Shown here piece after piece: positions 1 through 11,576 of a DNA stretch of 64,000 bases. Made by a program: the position numbers and the translations under genes. The stretch's first letter is position 1; every line of letters starts with the position of its first letter. This DNA comes from Blastobasis lacticolella (lineage: Eukaryota; Arthropoda; Insecta; Lepidoptera; Blastobasidae): contig LR990051.1 of NCBI GenBank assembly GCA_905147135.1, positions 17,327,115 through 17,391,114 on the forward strand, in the 5' to 3' direction. Under the pieces are notes generated by a model. The model did no database searches. It saw nothing but the letters and a program-made list of their open reading frames with translations, and was not told the DNA's origin.

Positions 1-310
1 AGTTTACACTAGGATTAGCAAACAAAACCTTAGTACAAAACCAACAACGATGTATAGCGTTGAATAAATGATTTCCATTATTTACAAGGTGATGCCGATA
101 ACCCTTGTTTATTTTTTGTATCGCCAGGCAATTGAACGTCTCACCTGGTACACCTTTGATACAGAAATAGCCACATTTAAAGCACAAAGTTCCAAAAATA
201 ACTACTTTCAAAACTAAAAAGAATTAAAACTAAACCAAATTAAACTCCTCCTTTTGGAATTGTGTTTTAAAAATATCCAAACGACCAATTTGAATTAATT
301 TTAAGCGGCT
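1..310. other. AT-rich stretch, nothing recognised
   Basis: No reading frame, repeat copy or splice-like pattern stands out. Confidence 0.5.
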
Positions 311-1050
311 TCAAATCGAATACGAGTCAAAAATGTCGCTGATCTTGAAGTGGATCCTCTAAAGCCTCTCCCAAACAGAGGCGGTGGCGTTACGATCGCG
401 ACGGCGAGCGGTCTAACCGTGCGGGCACGCTGGTTTTAAGTGTTCCGTTTTATCCATCAATTCGCATATCTATATCGTCTATTGTAAAATTAACAAGTGA
501 CCGCCGAATGATCGCCGGTGTGCTTGCGCGTCTCCACAAACAAGAGCGGTGTAAATGAGAAGGGGCTAACGGCCACGGGCACTCGCCCTACCGACTGCGT
601 AATGCCCGCACTTGAACGAAATGTTCTAACTACTAATGTTGCACATTTTTGTCAATAATGAAACTGATAATCGTAATTCGACTCCAAGCGAGCTATTCCA
701 AAAAGCGGCGACCGCGCCCGCGCTCGAGATCGCCTCTGTTTGGGAGAGGCCTAAGTTCTTGTGCGGTCGTTGACATGGCTATGTATGTCACGGTCCACAC
801 AATGTGTACGACAATCGATACCACATTGGATCGAAGTGATGTATGACTGTTTTATTAGTTCACAGCCTTTCGACAAGGCGGTCTTTGTTGAAAGGCTTCC
901 TATCTTTAATTGGGCTCGTTTTGAAGTCGTTGTTCCAAATTTTCCGAGTAAAGCCTTGTCGATTAAGGTTTGTCGAAATTTTTTTGACTCTAAGAAGGTA
1001 TGTATTGGTGTTGGTGTGTTTAGAGATATAGGTAAGAGCATAGACTAGGT
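311..1050. other. GC-richer block bounded by an inverted repeat
   Basis: This block is richer in G and C than its surroundings. It carries a perfect 20-bp inverted repeat: GCCTCTCCCAAACAGAGGCG at 364-383 and its reverse complement at 731-750. The right arm resembles the GGGAGAGGCC-type end of SINE family B. Short overlapping frames on both strands (about 95 codons, 751-1048) match nothing I know. Two donor-like sites (AG/GTAAGA near 1031 and AG/GTAAGT near 1048) make a 5' exon possible but unsupported. Confidence 0.45.
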
Positions 1051-2539
1051 AAGTTTAATACCGTTTATTCAATCTATTAAACAATTTAAATACATGTCAC
1101 GTAAAAGTAACGTCAATAATAGAATTTTTAACACAAATTAATTCACAATAATGCTTCGTCAAAGTGAGGGCTAATCAATGAACGTCAAAGAAATGAAAAA
1201 AAAAACAGCAAAATAATTATAATTTGCTGTGATAAGACATCGTTACCGTTTATTTATTGCCTCCTTAGGCCCCTTGGGTACACAATCTGATGAACCAAAC
1301 GACCATAAAGAGAAAAATATTCGCCAAGATTAGGTTCTTTAAATAAAAATACAACATTTATAAACCGGTAATGTTATTATTGTAACGACGACGTTTTAGC
1401 AAGACCACTTCTTGGTCTATTAATATCAGGAAGAACCCAAAGGATGTTTACTACCGTTTGCGTTAGTAAAACTGGTATTGTATTATTTTAAACCCAAATA
1501 AGATAGTTACATCATTTAAATAAATCCGGTTTAAACTTCAACAATTTCAATACGAATTGTTGTCTTTGCGATTTTAACTTTATAATGTCACAGGGGTGAC
1601 ATTATGGATGTTTATTGATTGGATGGATTATCCCATATTTCTAATTTCAAGTGCATTCTAAAAATACCGCTGGCGAATTCCAAGCTAATGCATTCCAAGC
1701 TAATGCAATTAAAATGCTGCACACGACATGACCGAGTCTGTAACGAGTGCCCACATTAATGGCAGTCTGCGACAGATAGGTATTGTTCCGAATAGGATTG
1801 TCTGTTGAAGGGCAGGTCAGCTGTAATAAATAATTATAAAATATATAAAAGTAAAATGGCTCTCCAGACGTTTTGGTTTCTCAACTGTAAGTCTGAAAGT
1901 AATTGAATAATAAATAAATAATAAAAGGGCTCAAGTACCAGAAATCGAGTGATCAGATATTTTAGCTCGCCTGATTAATTAAAATTATTACTATTCATCA
2001 GGCGTCCGGGCACTTAAAAAAAATATATTAAAAGTGTTTTTACCCCGACTGTCCTAAGACCATTTTGAAGAACATTTTTAACTGCGGGCCGAAACACCTG
2101 AACAGAAATCTGTTATTTTCTCTTAGGTCTATCGTAAACCTATATAACTTGTATAGTGCCAACGTTACAACAAAAACTTAATAGAAACCAGAAAAGGATG
2201 CGTTAGGGTCGTAGTTTGTTGCACTCGATAGCCTCTGCCTGCGGGATGCAGTCGTAAGTACGTATGTACTTATGTATGTAATAGAAACCAGTCAAGTGCG
2301 AGTCGGATTCGCACACCAAGGTTTCCTTGCATCAATCTTGTTAGCGGTTTATTTGTCTTTATATTTTACGGAATGGAACCGAACTCCTCGCAATCGAATC
2401 TGAGTCTCTAAAAAATGAGCATTAGTATTTTCTGTCGAACATTATCAACCTGTCTGCCAGGCGTAGATATCATGGCACCCTTCACTAAAGTACTTACAAT
2501 GGACTGCTATAGGCTGTTGATGAGTTTGTGTCCATAGGT
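1051..2539. other. AT-rich intergenic DNA
   Basis: No gene is seen. A 15-bp unit, ATTCCAAGCTAATGC, is tandemly duplicated at 1677-1706. Around 2325-2395 there is a piece (TTGCATCAATCTTGTTAG and onward) of the repeat whose fuller copies lie at 2540-2860 and 5685-6005. Confidence 0.4.
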
Positions 2540-2860
2540 TTCTTTTTTGGTGAGCAGTTGGTATTTATTTGGTGCACACTTAGAACTCTAAGCGTTCATA
2601 AGCATCACAACATTATTGTACATTCATAGTTTCTCTTGCATCAATCTTATTAATCTGTGATTTGAGTTAATATTTTACGGAAGTTACATTACCGTTCGTA
2701 TGAGAATCTTACTGAGTCCGTGTCTGGTTCCCGCGCTTTTTTGTTTTCTTCCCTCAGTGACAGTTTACGTCGATTACAAAAGTTGCATCGTCATGCTGAC
2801 AAGACTACTAAGTGCTCGGAGAAAAAAGGCTTTTGTTACTGTTTCATGTAAAGAATGAGA
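2540..2860 (+). repeat. Interspersed repeat, left copy of an inverted pair
   Basis: About 320 bp that recur as an imperfect reverse complement at 5685-6005. Shared landmarks are GTGAGCAGTTG, TCTCTTGCATCAATCTTATT, GAGTCCGTGTCTGGTTCCCG and the GACAGTTTACGT that follows. Partial pieces lie near 2325 and 6590. No coding potential is seen, and the transposon class is unknown. Confidence 0.7.
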
Positions 2861-3887
2861 TCTTCAAGATCACTTTACCCTAACCTACCCTTTTTTTCTT
2901 GCTTATTTACCTTCCTCTTGAATCACTCTATCATTGCTGCAATGAGAACAAAAATCCGTTGCGTAGTTTAAAAGATCGAAGCCTACATAGATACGCATGT
3001 GTTTATGACATCTTAATTTGTAATTAACTCCCTAGGACAAAATACGTTAACCTGTGTAACTAACCTCATGACATTAAGATTGTGATTTTTTTTATCTGTT
3101 GTAACACTCTTTTAAGAATAATTACTACTCAAGAATTTAATGATATTTGACACGTAAATTTATGTTTATCAAAATAAATGAATTGAATTGAATTGAATAC
3201 GCAGTATCAGATGGCGCGAAGGACTTTGTTTTGTACTATGTAAGGATTGCAACTTCTGACGTGGAAAATATTTAAAAGTTAATAACAGAAAATTGATTAC
3301 TTGGAAAATCGGAACATAGGCTTATTCATATGAATATTGTGTAAATGAAATCTGGATGAACTGGTGTGTAGAGAAATTGAGACGTGCAGGCTCAGAGAGT
3401 TTAAGGTCTGTAAAAAGCAATACCAACTATGTTTGTCATACTCCGGCCTACAAACAAATAAAGTACAGAACTAATGCAACGAAGTAAACAGGACACATAC
3501 TAATTATTCAAAAATATAGCAAACAAACAATTTGGGTATATAACAAATAATTTTTTATTGATGTAAAAAAATTGTTTTTGTAACAAGGAAAATGTCAATA
3601 GTTAGTTCCGTAACAAATAAACATACCACCACTTGTGTCACTAATAATGAAATAAAATAAATGAATGAAATATTATTTTATATTGTTGACATTTCACTAT
3701 TTAATTATTTTATTATTATTATGTAATATGACATTGCAAATGTATTTAATATGTAAAATAATGACTTGTAACGAATGTTATTAATAAATTATGATTATGA
3801 TTAATGGCGATGTTATTAAAACTTATAACCCCTCTGAGATTCTATAACTGGATATGTCAGTTATAGACGGTAAGGGCGCCGTAGGTT
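2861..3887. other. Repeat-derived AT-rich DNA
   Basis: 2910-3000 carries a degenerate repeat with TGAATCACTCTATC and AAAATCCGTT that recurs more completely at 63060-63360. The rest (3000-3887) is AT-rich with short A/T runs. No frame is supported. Confidence 0.4.
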
Positions 3888-4697
3888 ATACAATGTCATT
3901 GACCACAACAAAAATTCCACTTTGAAGCGATAGCAGAGGTTTAGTAGACCAACAAAAGTTGGTCTACCTGTGCACAAACCGGGTTAAAAATATTATTTTT
4001 TAGTGCCCCAAACTTTTATTTTTGTAGCGACACTAGGTACTTACGTATCCACTTATGTGAGTTAAAAAGCCAGAAAGCCTTACATCTTTTTGACAGTTTC
4101 GCTTTTCAACCACATTAAATGCACCGAAAAGAATAGTGAGCGATATTGAAGTACTATGTATATGTCGCAGCCAGATGGTTAAATTAGCCAGTTAATCAAA
4201 CGGCTAGCTTCTTATGCTATTATTTGATTGAAAATTTGCCAATTTTAAGAAATCTTAAAGATATGTTTAAAGAACGAAATTGACCCGAGTTTACGGAGCT
4301 CCTCCAAATATTGTCACAATGATAAGTTATTCATAATAATCTCAAACAATAATAATAGTTTGCATTCGGTTTTAATTCGGTTGGGTTAGGTTAGTGTTGT
4401 GACAATGCATGGAGGAACTCCGTAAACTCGGGGCAATATCGTTCGTTAGACGTAACTTTCAAAGTTCATGAATTTTGCAAATATAAAATTAAATAATTGT
4501 TTAAAAACCTAACCATTCAATTAACCGGCTAATTTAACCATCCGGCTGCGACATTTATAAGGTACTATCGCTACGAAGATTAGGTCACGAAAAAAATTCC
4601 TTTTGTGCCAGATTGTGCATGGGCCGACCTACTTTTTGTGGGCCACCTAAACCTCTACTATCGCTACAAAGTGGAATTTTTATAGTACTCATTGACG
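3888..4697. mobile_element. Foldback-type palindromic DNA element (~810 bp)
   Basis: The two halves are imperfect reverse complements. The outer arm AAAATTCCACTTTG near 3912 pairs with the CAAAGTGGAATTTT near 4668. The inner arm GTCGCAGCCAGATGGTT at 4164 pairs with AACCATCCGGCTGCGAC ending at 4552. A nearly central pair is GAGTTTACGGAGCTCCTCC (near 4287) with GGAGGAACTCCGTAAACTC (near 4411). The left outer arm is longer than the right by about 130 bp, suggesting an insertion in it. There is no transposase frame, so it is non-autonomous. Partial relatives lie at 6305-6500 and 39950-40445. Confidence 0.75.
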
Positions 4698-4749
4698 TCT
4701 ACCCTACATTGATAACCTGCGGTGCCCTCGCAGTCTATTAGGGTATTCC

Positions 4750-4965
4750 AGAATTCGCGAACGCGCCACGAATTCGCAGTAGCAACAACGTCTTAATTGT
4801 TTCGTACGATGTAATGGATTGCGAGTGCATCGTTGCTTCAACGACGCACTCGTGGAATCTGGACGCATCCTTAACTGGTTTTGCAAACGTCCATAGGCTG
4901 CGGTGACTGTTTACCATCAGGCCAGGCCGTATGCTTGTTTGCCGCCTTAGTGGTTTAAAAAAAAA
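4750..4965 (+). mobile_element. LINE 3' end remnant
   Basis: The block ending in AACGTCCATAGGCTGCGGTG, ACCATCAGG and an A run (4888-4965) recurs at 57965-58045, where it directly follows reverse transcriptase C-terminal codons. Here the upstream codons are too decayed to translate convincingly. Confidence 0.55.
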
Positions 4966-5229
4966 GTGTTAAGAAATAAGATTTTTTTATTTTTCATTTA
5001 TTAACCTTGATTATTTTGGCTTAAATATTCTGATTGTAAAATATATGTACCTAAATACTTCGTTCTTGTTTCTAAGTTTTTTTACATTATAAGTAAACAA
5101 CAACATAAACTGACTTGTTCACTTTTTCAGTATTAACTGGGGCCATTTTTTTATGAATAGATTAGTAATTGTTGGTTCAACAGAGTTAGGTTGGTACCGT
5201 AGGCTTTATTTTTTTACTTCACTATTAGA

Positions 5230-5330
5230 TTACCTGTTATTATCTGATCAGGCAAACCCTGGATCCCAAAGCGGACCCTATGCCGTCGTGCGTGAGACCA
5301 CAACCGGGACTTTAACGACAAGACATTAAA
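5230..5330 (+). mobile_element. SINE family A fragment
   Basis: A degenerate tail half of family A: GATCAGGCAAA, a CCTGGATC core, ACAACCGGGAC and TTAACGACAAGA match the 3' part of the full copy at 33534-33889. The tRNA-like head is missing. Confidence 0.6.
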
Positions 5331-5684
5331 ATCGTAATCGTGAGTCAGTCTGAAAACCAGCGCTGTGTTTGGCTGCTGCCATTCATAGCATTAAGCTGAA
5401 GCTGGTCCAATTTGGGCAGAGGACACATCGCCGTGCTTTCTTAATATGAACTTATTCTCATAGTTTAAAGTTTTTGAATGTGTTATTGGACAAACAAATA
5501 AAAATACGTCTATGTCTATATGTCTATGTAATTTCAGACTTAATTTTCTACTACATCCTAAAACTAAAAAACCACTCACCTAAAAAATTACACAAACCGG
5601 GTTAGGTTAGGTTAGGCAGTGATCTAAAAATACTCGACGTTCTATATTTGCCGATCTCGTTCGTTACAAGAAACAGTTACAAAA
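5331..5684. other. No feature recognised
   Basis: AT-rich spacer between two repeats. A short minus-strand frame (62 codons) has no recognisable family and no supporting signals. Confidence 0.4.
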
Positions 5685-6005
5685 CCCTTTTTTCTCCTAG
5701 CCCGTAATCGTCTTGTCAAGTGGTCTTACCAGATGCAACATGACGTTGCAACTTTGGTAACCAACGTAAACTGTCGCTGAGCGAAGAAAACAAAAAAGCG
5801 CGGGAACCAGACACGGACTCGGTCAGATTCGCGTACGAAGGGTCCCGTACGCTTTTACGTACCGTAAAATATTGACATAAATAAATAATAGATTAATAAG
5901 ATTGATGCAAGAGAAACGGTGAATGGGAGTCAAGGTCACGCTAGACTGGTTTTTGGAATTAATTTTAAATAGGTATCAACTGCTCACAAAAAATAAACTT
6001 ATGAA
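5685..6005 (-). repeat. Interspersed repeat, right copy of an inverted pair
   Basis: Reverse-complement counterpart of 2540-2860, best conserved around GCGCGGGAACCAGACACGGA and AAGATTGATGCAAGAGAAAC. A 30-bp piece in this same orientation recurs at 6590-6620. Confidence 0.7.
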
Positions 6006-6304
6006 TGCTTAGGATTCCAACTGTACACAAACTGCTTACAAAAAAAACTTATAGATGGCCCCCTTTTAAATTTTTAATTTCTTTTCAATGTTCGTTAATT
6101 TTGTTTTGGTTGCCGCACCGACACGCATATCACACTCAAACAAATCCAGAACCTATCAGCCCATTGTTTGTATGTACTTTGGTGAACAGTATTGCCTTAA
6201 TATCCATGCTTGGCAGACGGGTTGATAATGTCCGACAGAAAATACTACTGCATATTTTTTTAGTTACAAGCCCAACACTAATAAAATTTTCAAGTTATAA
6301 TATT

Positions 6305-6500
6305 AATTAAACGGCTGGCTTATTAGCAATTTACAATTGAAAATTTGATAAATTCATGAACTTTTAAAGAAAATATCTAACAAACGATATTGCCCCGAGC
6401 CCTACCATGCTTTGTCACAACCGAATCAAAACGAATGCACTATTATTGTTTTAGGTAATTATGGTTAGGCTAGCGTTGTGACAATGTTTGGAGGACTCCC
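6305..6500. mobile_element. Partial relative of the foldback element
   Basis: AACGGCTGGCTTATTAGC, ATATTGCCCCGAG and GTTGTGACAATG follow the same order as the inner half of the 3888-4697 element, including its central turn. Both outer arms are absent. Confidence 0.6.
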
Positions 6501-6689
6501 ATATGATCATAATAGTTCTTTAAATAATATCCATTACGGGCCCAAGGATACCGCCCTGTGGTAGACACACCTGCGTCTAAACAGTGAGAACCCTAAAAAG
6601 CGCGGGAACCAGCAATGAAAATCGATTGAAACCGCGCCTAGTGTTTTCTTGCTCGCTTGCTATTTATACAAATAATGGCAGCTCGCTAT

Positions 6690-6914
6690 GACAGTTTGCA
6701 CTCAACTAACGAGCCGAGTGCGCGAGACTCGTGCGATCCATACGTCGGTCGATACTATTCGATTCATTGAGACCAATTTAATAGTGAGACTTGTATAATC
6801 GTAGTTTGAGGTTAGTGACTTGTGACAGTGACGCTTTGGTCGAAAATCTCTTGTGATAATGTGGATTTGTTTATGAAGATTAATTTTGAATTGCTGTTTT
6901 CGTAATCTCACTTC
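6690..6914 (+). promoter_or_regulatory. Candidate non-coding first exon and promoter
   Basis: A TATTTATAC motif at about 6661 precedes a GC-richer, non-repetitive stretch that ends in a consensus donor, CACTTC/GTAAGTATT, at 6915. It could be a 5' untranslated exon of the + strand AGMO gene, whose start codon lies about 13.9 kb downstream behind a splice acceptor. It contains short upstream ATGs, and no transcript evidence exists, so this is a guess from sequence texture. Confidence 0.25.
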
Positions 6915-7887
6915 GTAAGTATTCGTTGACACTCGTATGTTCTAACGTTATTTTTATTTATTGTTTTGGCAGCATCGTAAGTAAGACGAGTGACGTATTT
7001 TGTGTCGTTCTAATTACTGCTTTTATAAAGGAAAAAACGGAGATTTGTTTGTCAATATGGTTCGTTGTTTTTCTCTTATTAAAAAGTATGTCGTTCGTAT
7101 TTGTTTACAATCACCAGCCTCAACGGTCTGTTTATATATATTACGATAACAGTGCTGATGCTTTTATATAAGTACTTATCTAGATGTGATTGATGTGTAT
7201 GTTGCCAGTCTTTGCGAATTGTAGTCAGGTTAAATTAAACAAATTTTTTTTTTCTCAAGTTGAGGTAGGTTTAATTGAGGTGTTTTTGTTAGGGTAAGGT
7301 TTTTGTTTTAATTATTGCAATAATTGTATTTTACTATTTGTGTTAATGAAACATAGTTGCTAAATTTTAAATTCGTATTTATTATAAAGGTATTTAATAT
7401 TATTATTTATTATATATACCTATCTTCCAAACATTCGTTTAGAGCATAATGAAAAAACTATTAAAAAAAATTGGGATAACATCTTTCGACTTGAAGGAAA
7501 AACAAACAAATAATAACAATATTATTCGTAGTCTAATAAAATTTACGATACATTTTAATTTTTTGTAAATGAAAAAAGAAATCTCTTGCACTACATTTAC
7601 ATGAAAGATAGGTAATTATAGTTATACCGGTAAAGATAAGACGTGCACGATAATAAATAAAAACTACATTCTTACACGTTCCATTCTACTTTAACGTTCA
7701 AACGAACGTATAATCTATACAAACACACTGTCAAAATAATAAAAAAAATCTATTCATAAACGTTATAAATCTAAAGAAAAGTGACCTTCACAACGAATTT
7801 AAAATTCAAATAGGTATTCTCATATGGCGTGATGTTTGACACACCCACCTAACAGGTTATTTAAAATATTCTCTTATTACTCGATTT
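6915..7887. other. AT-rich DNA, nothing recognised
   Basis: A short + strand frame (6926-7171, 81 codons) starts just after the candidate donor but resembles no protein I know. The rest is low-complexity A/T sequence. Confidence 0.4.
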
Positions 7888-8061
7888 GGGCCGATTTTTC
7901 AATCCTCAGATAACATTTATCTGTCTAATAAAATAATATACTGCCAACTTAAAACAATCAGTTATCCTTCTCTTATACATGGAGATAGGTATGTTTTTAT
8001 TTTAGTCGCATAATAACTTATCAGACAGATATATTTTATCTGAGGGTTGAACAACCGGCCC
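7888..8061. mobile_element. MITE with terminal inverted repeats (174 bp)
   Basis: The left end GGGCCGATTTTTCAATCCTC is mirrored by GAGGGTTGAACAACCGGCCC at the right end. The arms continue with imperfect pairing through the TTATCTGTCTAATAA region. There is no coding capacity and the superfamily is unassigned. Confidence 0.75.
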
Positions 8062-8127
8062 TTATTAAAATTCGAAATGTTGTAATTTTCTTGTCATCCC
8101 GCGTCTTAGTACACGCGCACTAGGGGG

Positions 8128-8307
8128 GGGCGATTTTCGGGCTTTCGACATTAGAATTCGACATTTTTCTCTAGCCACAAATATCTTTTAAAAAGTCACT
8201 GAATCTCTATTAATCCTTGATTGTCGAAGATAAAGTAAATTTTTAATAGAGATAGTTAGCTAGAAAAATATCGAATTCGATATGTCACAGTGCGAAAATT
8301 AGGCCCC
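8128..8307. mobile_element. MITE with terminal inverted repeats (~180 bp)
   Basis: GAATTCGACATTTTTCTCTAGC-type sequence at 8154-8175 pairs with GCTAGAAAAATATCGAATTC at 8259-8278. The outer pair is GGGCGATTTTCG near 8127 with CGAAAATTAGGCCCC at 8293-8307. It lies 66 bp from the preceding MITE but differs from it in sequence. Confidence 0.65.
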
Positions 8308-8483
8308 TGAGCTGTTACGCAGCGACTCAAAATGGGTCTTGGGCTCTGACGCAAGAAGTTCCGTTCCACGTCTATCTGTATATCGACTAACTACTCCCAA
8401 ACTACGCAACGATGATGTTTTCACTATCAGTTAGATAATTTCTTTCGGAATGTCTAATAAAATACTATCTGAATTCTTTCACG

Positions 8484-8757
8484 CATCATCATCATCATCA
8501 CAGCCCACAACAGTCCACTGCAGGACCCAGGGCCTCTCCCACATAAAGGGAGGTTATTGCCATAATCTCCACGCTTGGCAGGCGGGTTGGAGATCGCAGT
8601 GTTATAATATAACAATGGAAAATGCTGCTGCCCATTTTCCAGTCTACGGAGGCGCTTAGATCTTTTACCTCGAAAACATTAGTCGCCTTGTACGACACCC
8701 ACGAGTGTAAGGGGTTGGTGCTATTCTACTCTGCCGGACACCACACGGCCATAGTAA
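8484..8757 (-). mobile_element. SINE family B, copy 1
   Basis: A full-length family B retroposon in antisense: a (CAT)n run, then ACAGTCCACTGCAGGACC, the CCTCTCCCAC segment, and the head complement ACACGGCC at 8750. An 11-bp target duplication, CTTTCACGCAT, flanks it at 8476-8486 and 8758-8768. This shows insertion by target-primed reverse transcription or a similar route. Confidence 0.85.
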
Positions 8758-8768
8758 CTTTCACGCAT

Positions 8769-9378
8769 ATAGTAAAGAAAATCGGAGAAAAAACGTGCGT
8801 AACCCGAACGATAAAAACAGTGATATTAACCTCAATTTAAAACGAAGACGTAGTCATAAAAACAATAAACACTGATATGACATGTTATTCATACCCCTTT
8901 GTAATCCACATTTTCCAATTTCCAATTTGCGAAATCCCTATTACGAGAAGGCCCATTATGCGCCAAAATCAAAGAATATTTATACCCAAAAAGCAATAGA
9001 TAAATATATACGTAGAAGATTTGAAAGAGTTGTGTCAGGATTTTATCTTTTGTCGAATTTGAGCCTAGCCCTGCGAGCTAATGCTGTAACTACACAGGTA
9101 GTGTGCAAAAATGTAGACAATGCATGGAACTATAAAATATGCATAGTTCTCAGAAAGTTTTTATCATGCGATGCACGAGTTACTGTGTCCGATGTCTGTC
9201 TCTCATGGGAATTCAATGTCTATGCACGATAGCAACGCTGAGTTTAATAATTCTACAACTTTCAGTCTTAATTTCCTTTTTGATATACCTACAACGTTAT
9301 TAGTTTGTGTATATTGTCGTTGATAGTTTTTTAACGTTAATAAGTATTCATATTAATCTTTCATTTGTAAAAAAATAA
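8769..9378. other. Spacer with one unrecognised 116-codon frame
   Basis: The + strand frame 8882-9232 starts with ATG and has no stop for 116 codons. It shows no domain, signal peptide or low-complexity pattern that I recognise, and there is no obvious promoter or poly(A) signal. It is probably chance. The rest is AT-rich. Confidence 0.3.
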
Positions 9379-9660
9379 CATCCTGGCGTTAATGTCCCGG
9401 TTATGCTTTCGCGGACGACGGTTACAATGGAGCGCCTGCCATCTAACTTCCGTGAACCTGCTACCAGGGGAACCTGACTAGATTGGGTCATGGTTACACA
9501 TTCATCGCCTAAATGTGCTGGTTTCATCACGATGTTTTCCCTCGCAGTAGGAGCATCGGTTAGTATTCAGCTAATGTACATAACTCAGAAAACAGATTCG
9601 AACCCGACAATTACAACTCGCTCACGAGTCGGATACCGTAAGCACTCGGCCACCGATGCT
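9379..9660 (-). mobile_element. SINE family A, copy 1
   Basis: An antisense copy running from CATCCTGGCGTTAATGTCCC to GGCCACCGATGCT. About 70 bp of the middle are deleted relative to the 33534-33889 copy. The tRNA-like head is at the right end, with the B-box complement GATTCGAACCC still visible. Confidence 0.85.
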
Positions 9661-9962
9661 TCATTATTCGACTTATTCATCTATTATTATGTAATTATAA
9701 AAAATTGTGTATAATAATTTGATTTAAACATGTAGGTATATCATATTTCGATTCACTCCACTATACAATGTATTGTGAAATTAGAATAGGTCGGCTTAGA
9801 AAGTCCCTTTTGATCTTTGTGTTTAATACTCAAAGGAGATAATGTGCTCAAAGGTAAATATCACGTGTGTATTTTGCATATTCGTCCTTGTTTCACTTCT
9901 GTAAACGTTAGATATTTCTTTATACGCTCCTTTTCTACATTTTCGTGTGCCTACCTATATTA

Positions 9963-10240
9963 CTGACGCTGCGTATACGCGGCTTTCGGCTCATGCGTCG
10001 TGTTTTTGACACCCGAGCTTAAAATACGCCGAAAAGCGTCAAAAACACAAAAAGTAATTACATGACGCCAGGACGCGACCATACCGGAACGGAAAGACGC
10101 AACTGCCTCGTACTGTATCGAACTGCCTGCCTGTCAAAAAAGAGACGCTTGAGCCAATGAACCGCGTATATGCCGCGACAGTATGTTTTAAGCTGACGGA
10201 GTACATATACGTAGCGTTAGCGTATTTTGAACTGTGGGCT
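9963..10240. repeat. GC-rich block with nested inverted repeats
   Basis: GTGTTTTTGAC at 10000-10010 pairs with GTCAAAAACAC at 10038-10048. GCTGCGTATACGCGG at 9968-9982 pairs imperfectly with CCGCGTATATGCCGC at 10162-10176. GCGTC and ACGC motifs recur throughout. It may be a MITE or foldback remnant, and it does not look coding. Confidence 0.4.
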
Positions 10241-10807
10241 GGTCAGTTCTATAGGTAAAGAAATATATAACCGTAAAAAAGAAACTAAAATCCCAGTGAC
10301 CATTCATAATTGATATTTGTTATTCTTTCACGGATTTTTATATTATTGTTTAGCGCTGCAAGCATATTAAACATTCACATTTATAGTACTAAAACTGGGA
10401 TAACTAGTAGAATTGATTTCCTTCAACAAGCGGACGATCACTATGTAAACCTGGAATCAGTCGAAAGCTGTTCAGATAAACATATAAATCATCAGTTTCC
10501 TTTTCAAATCTTTCTCCAAGTTCCAATATTAGATATTCAGCCATACAAAGAAACGTCAAAACTTTGCCTAATAATATGTGTATTCACACAACTTTTACTG
10601 GTGAACCTATAAAAGTGCTGCAAAACTCGAACTCCCAAGTCAATGTAACACAAAACTTCTTCTCAAACTAGTTATGTCGAAGGAATATAACGGATATTTC
10701 GCCACAGAGGAAAAAACTTCGCTGGTCTCATCAAATTTTCGTAGAAACTATGTTTGGTGTGCTTTTGTCGAAATGGGGAGAAGCATTTACTAGTATTTTT
10801 AGCACTG
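10241..10807. other. Spacer, nothing supported
   Basis: A 100-codon + strand frame (10310-10612) with a hydrophobic beginning has no recognisable homology. No splice sites or promoter signals support it. Confidence 0.3.
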
Positions 10808-10820
10808 CGATGTGCAACTC

Positions 10821-11024
10821 AGTGGCCGTGTGGCAGAGTAGAATAGCACCAACCCCTTACACTCGTGGGTGCCCTTAGGCTGGAAAATGGGCAGCAGCAT
10901 TTTCCATTGTTACATGTATAACACTGCGATCTCTAACCCGCTTGCTAAGCGTGGAGTTATGGCAATAACCTTCCCTTTCCTGGGAGAGGCCCCAAGTCCT
11001 GCAGGGGACTGTTATGAGCTGTGA
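10821..11024 (+). mobile_element. SINE family B, copy 2
   Basis: A sense copy from GGCCGTGTGG, with an internal deletion, to CTGTTATGAGCTGTGA. A 13-bp target duplication with one mismatch, CGATGTGCAACTC / CGATTTGCAACTC, flanks it at 10808-10820 and 11025-11037. Confidence 0.85.
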
Positions 11025-11037
11025 CGATTTGCAACTC

Positions 11038-11576
11038 GCCTGATAAAAGTGAAGAGCATAAACTGTGAGGGTGCCAAAGGTTAGCCTAGGTCATTGCGTA
11101 CAAGAAAAATCCATATTGGTAGTGATTGCAGACGTTTAGGAGTACAAACGTTGGTCTGCGCATGTTCTTTAAGCATTTTAAAATATTTATATTTCTCTGA
11201 CGGTGTGACCATTCATGACAATGCCTGGCTTAAAGATCTAGCCGATAAACGACACCTACGCGCTGACAATCCTTTAACCGTCCAGGGCGAATTCTCTTAT
11301 CTGTTCACTGTGTTACCGAATCTGTCATTCCCGTGTTGGCCTCTACAGCGACCAGAGAAAGTGCCGTGCCAATAACTGTGACGCTGTTTCAATCACCTAT
11401 GATGGACGTCTAAGGCCAATGATTATGATTCGCTGCATTTTTGCTCAATGAACGGAATGAGATAAACAATGAAGCTATATTGAACTAAAAGTAAATTCCT
11501 TGCGAATTATTATAAGCACAATAGCTCGGTACATTGTCCGTTAGAGAATTTCAATGTCGATAGTTCAAGACTCATC
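11038..11576. other. Spacer, nothing recognised
   Basis: A 93-codon + strand frame (11094-11375) resembles no known protein. No repeats were recognised. Confidence 0.35.
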
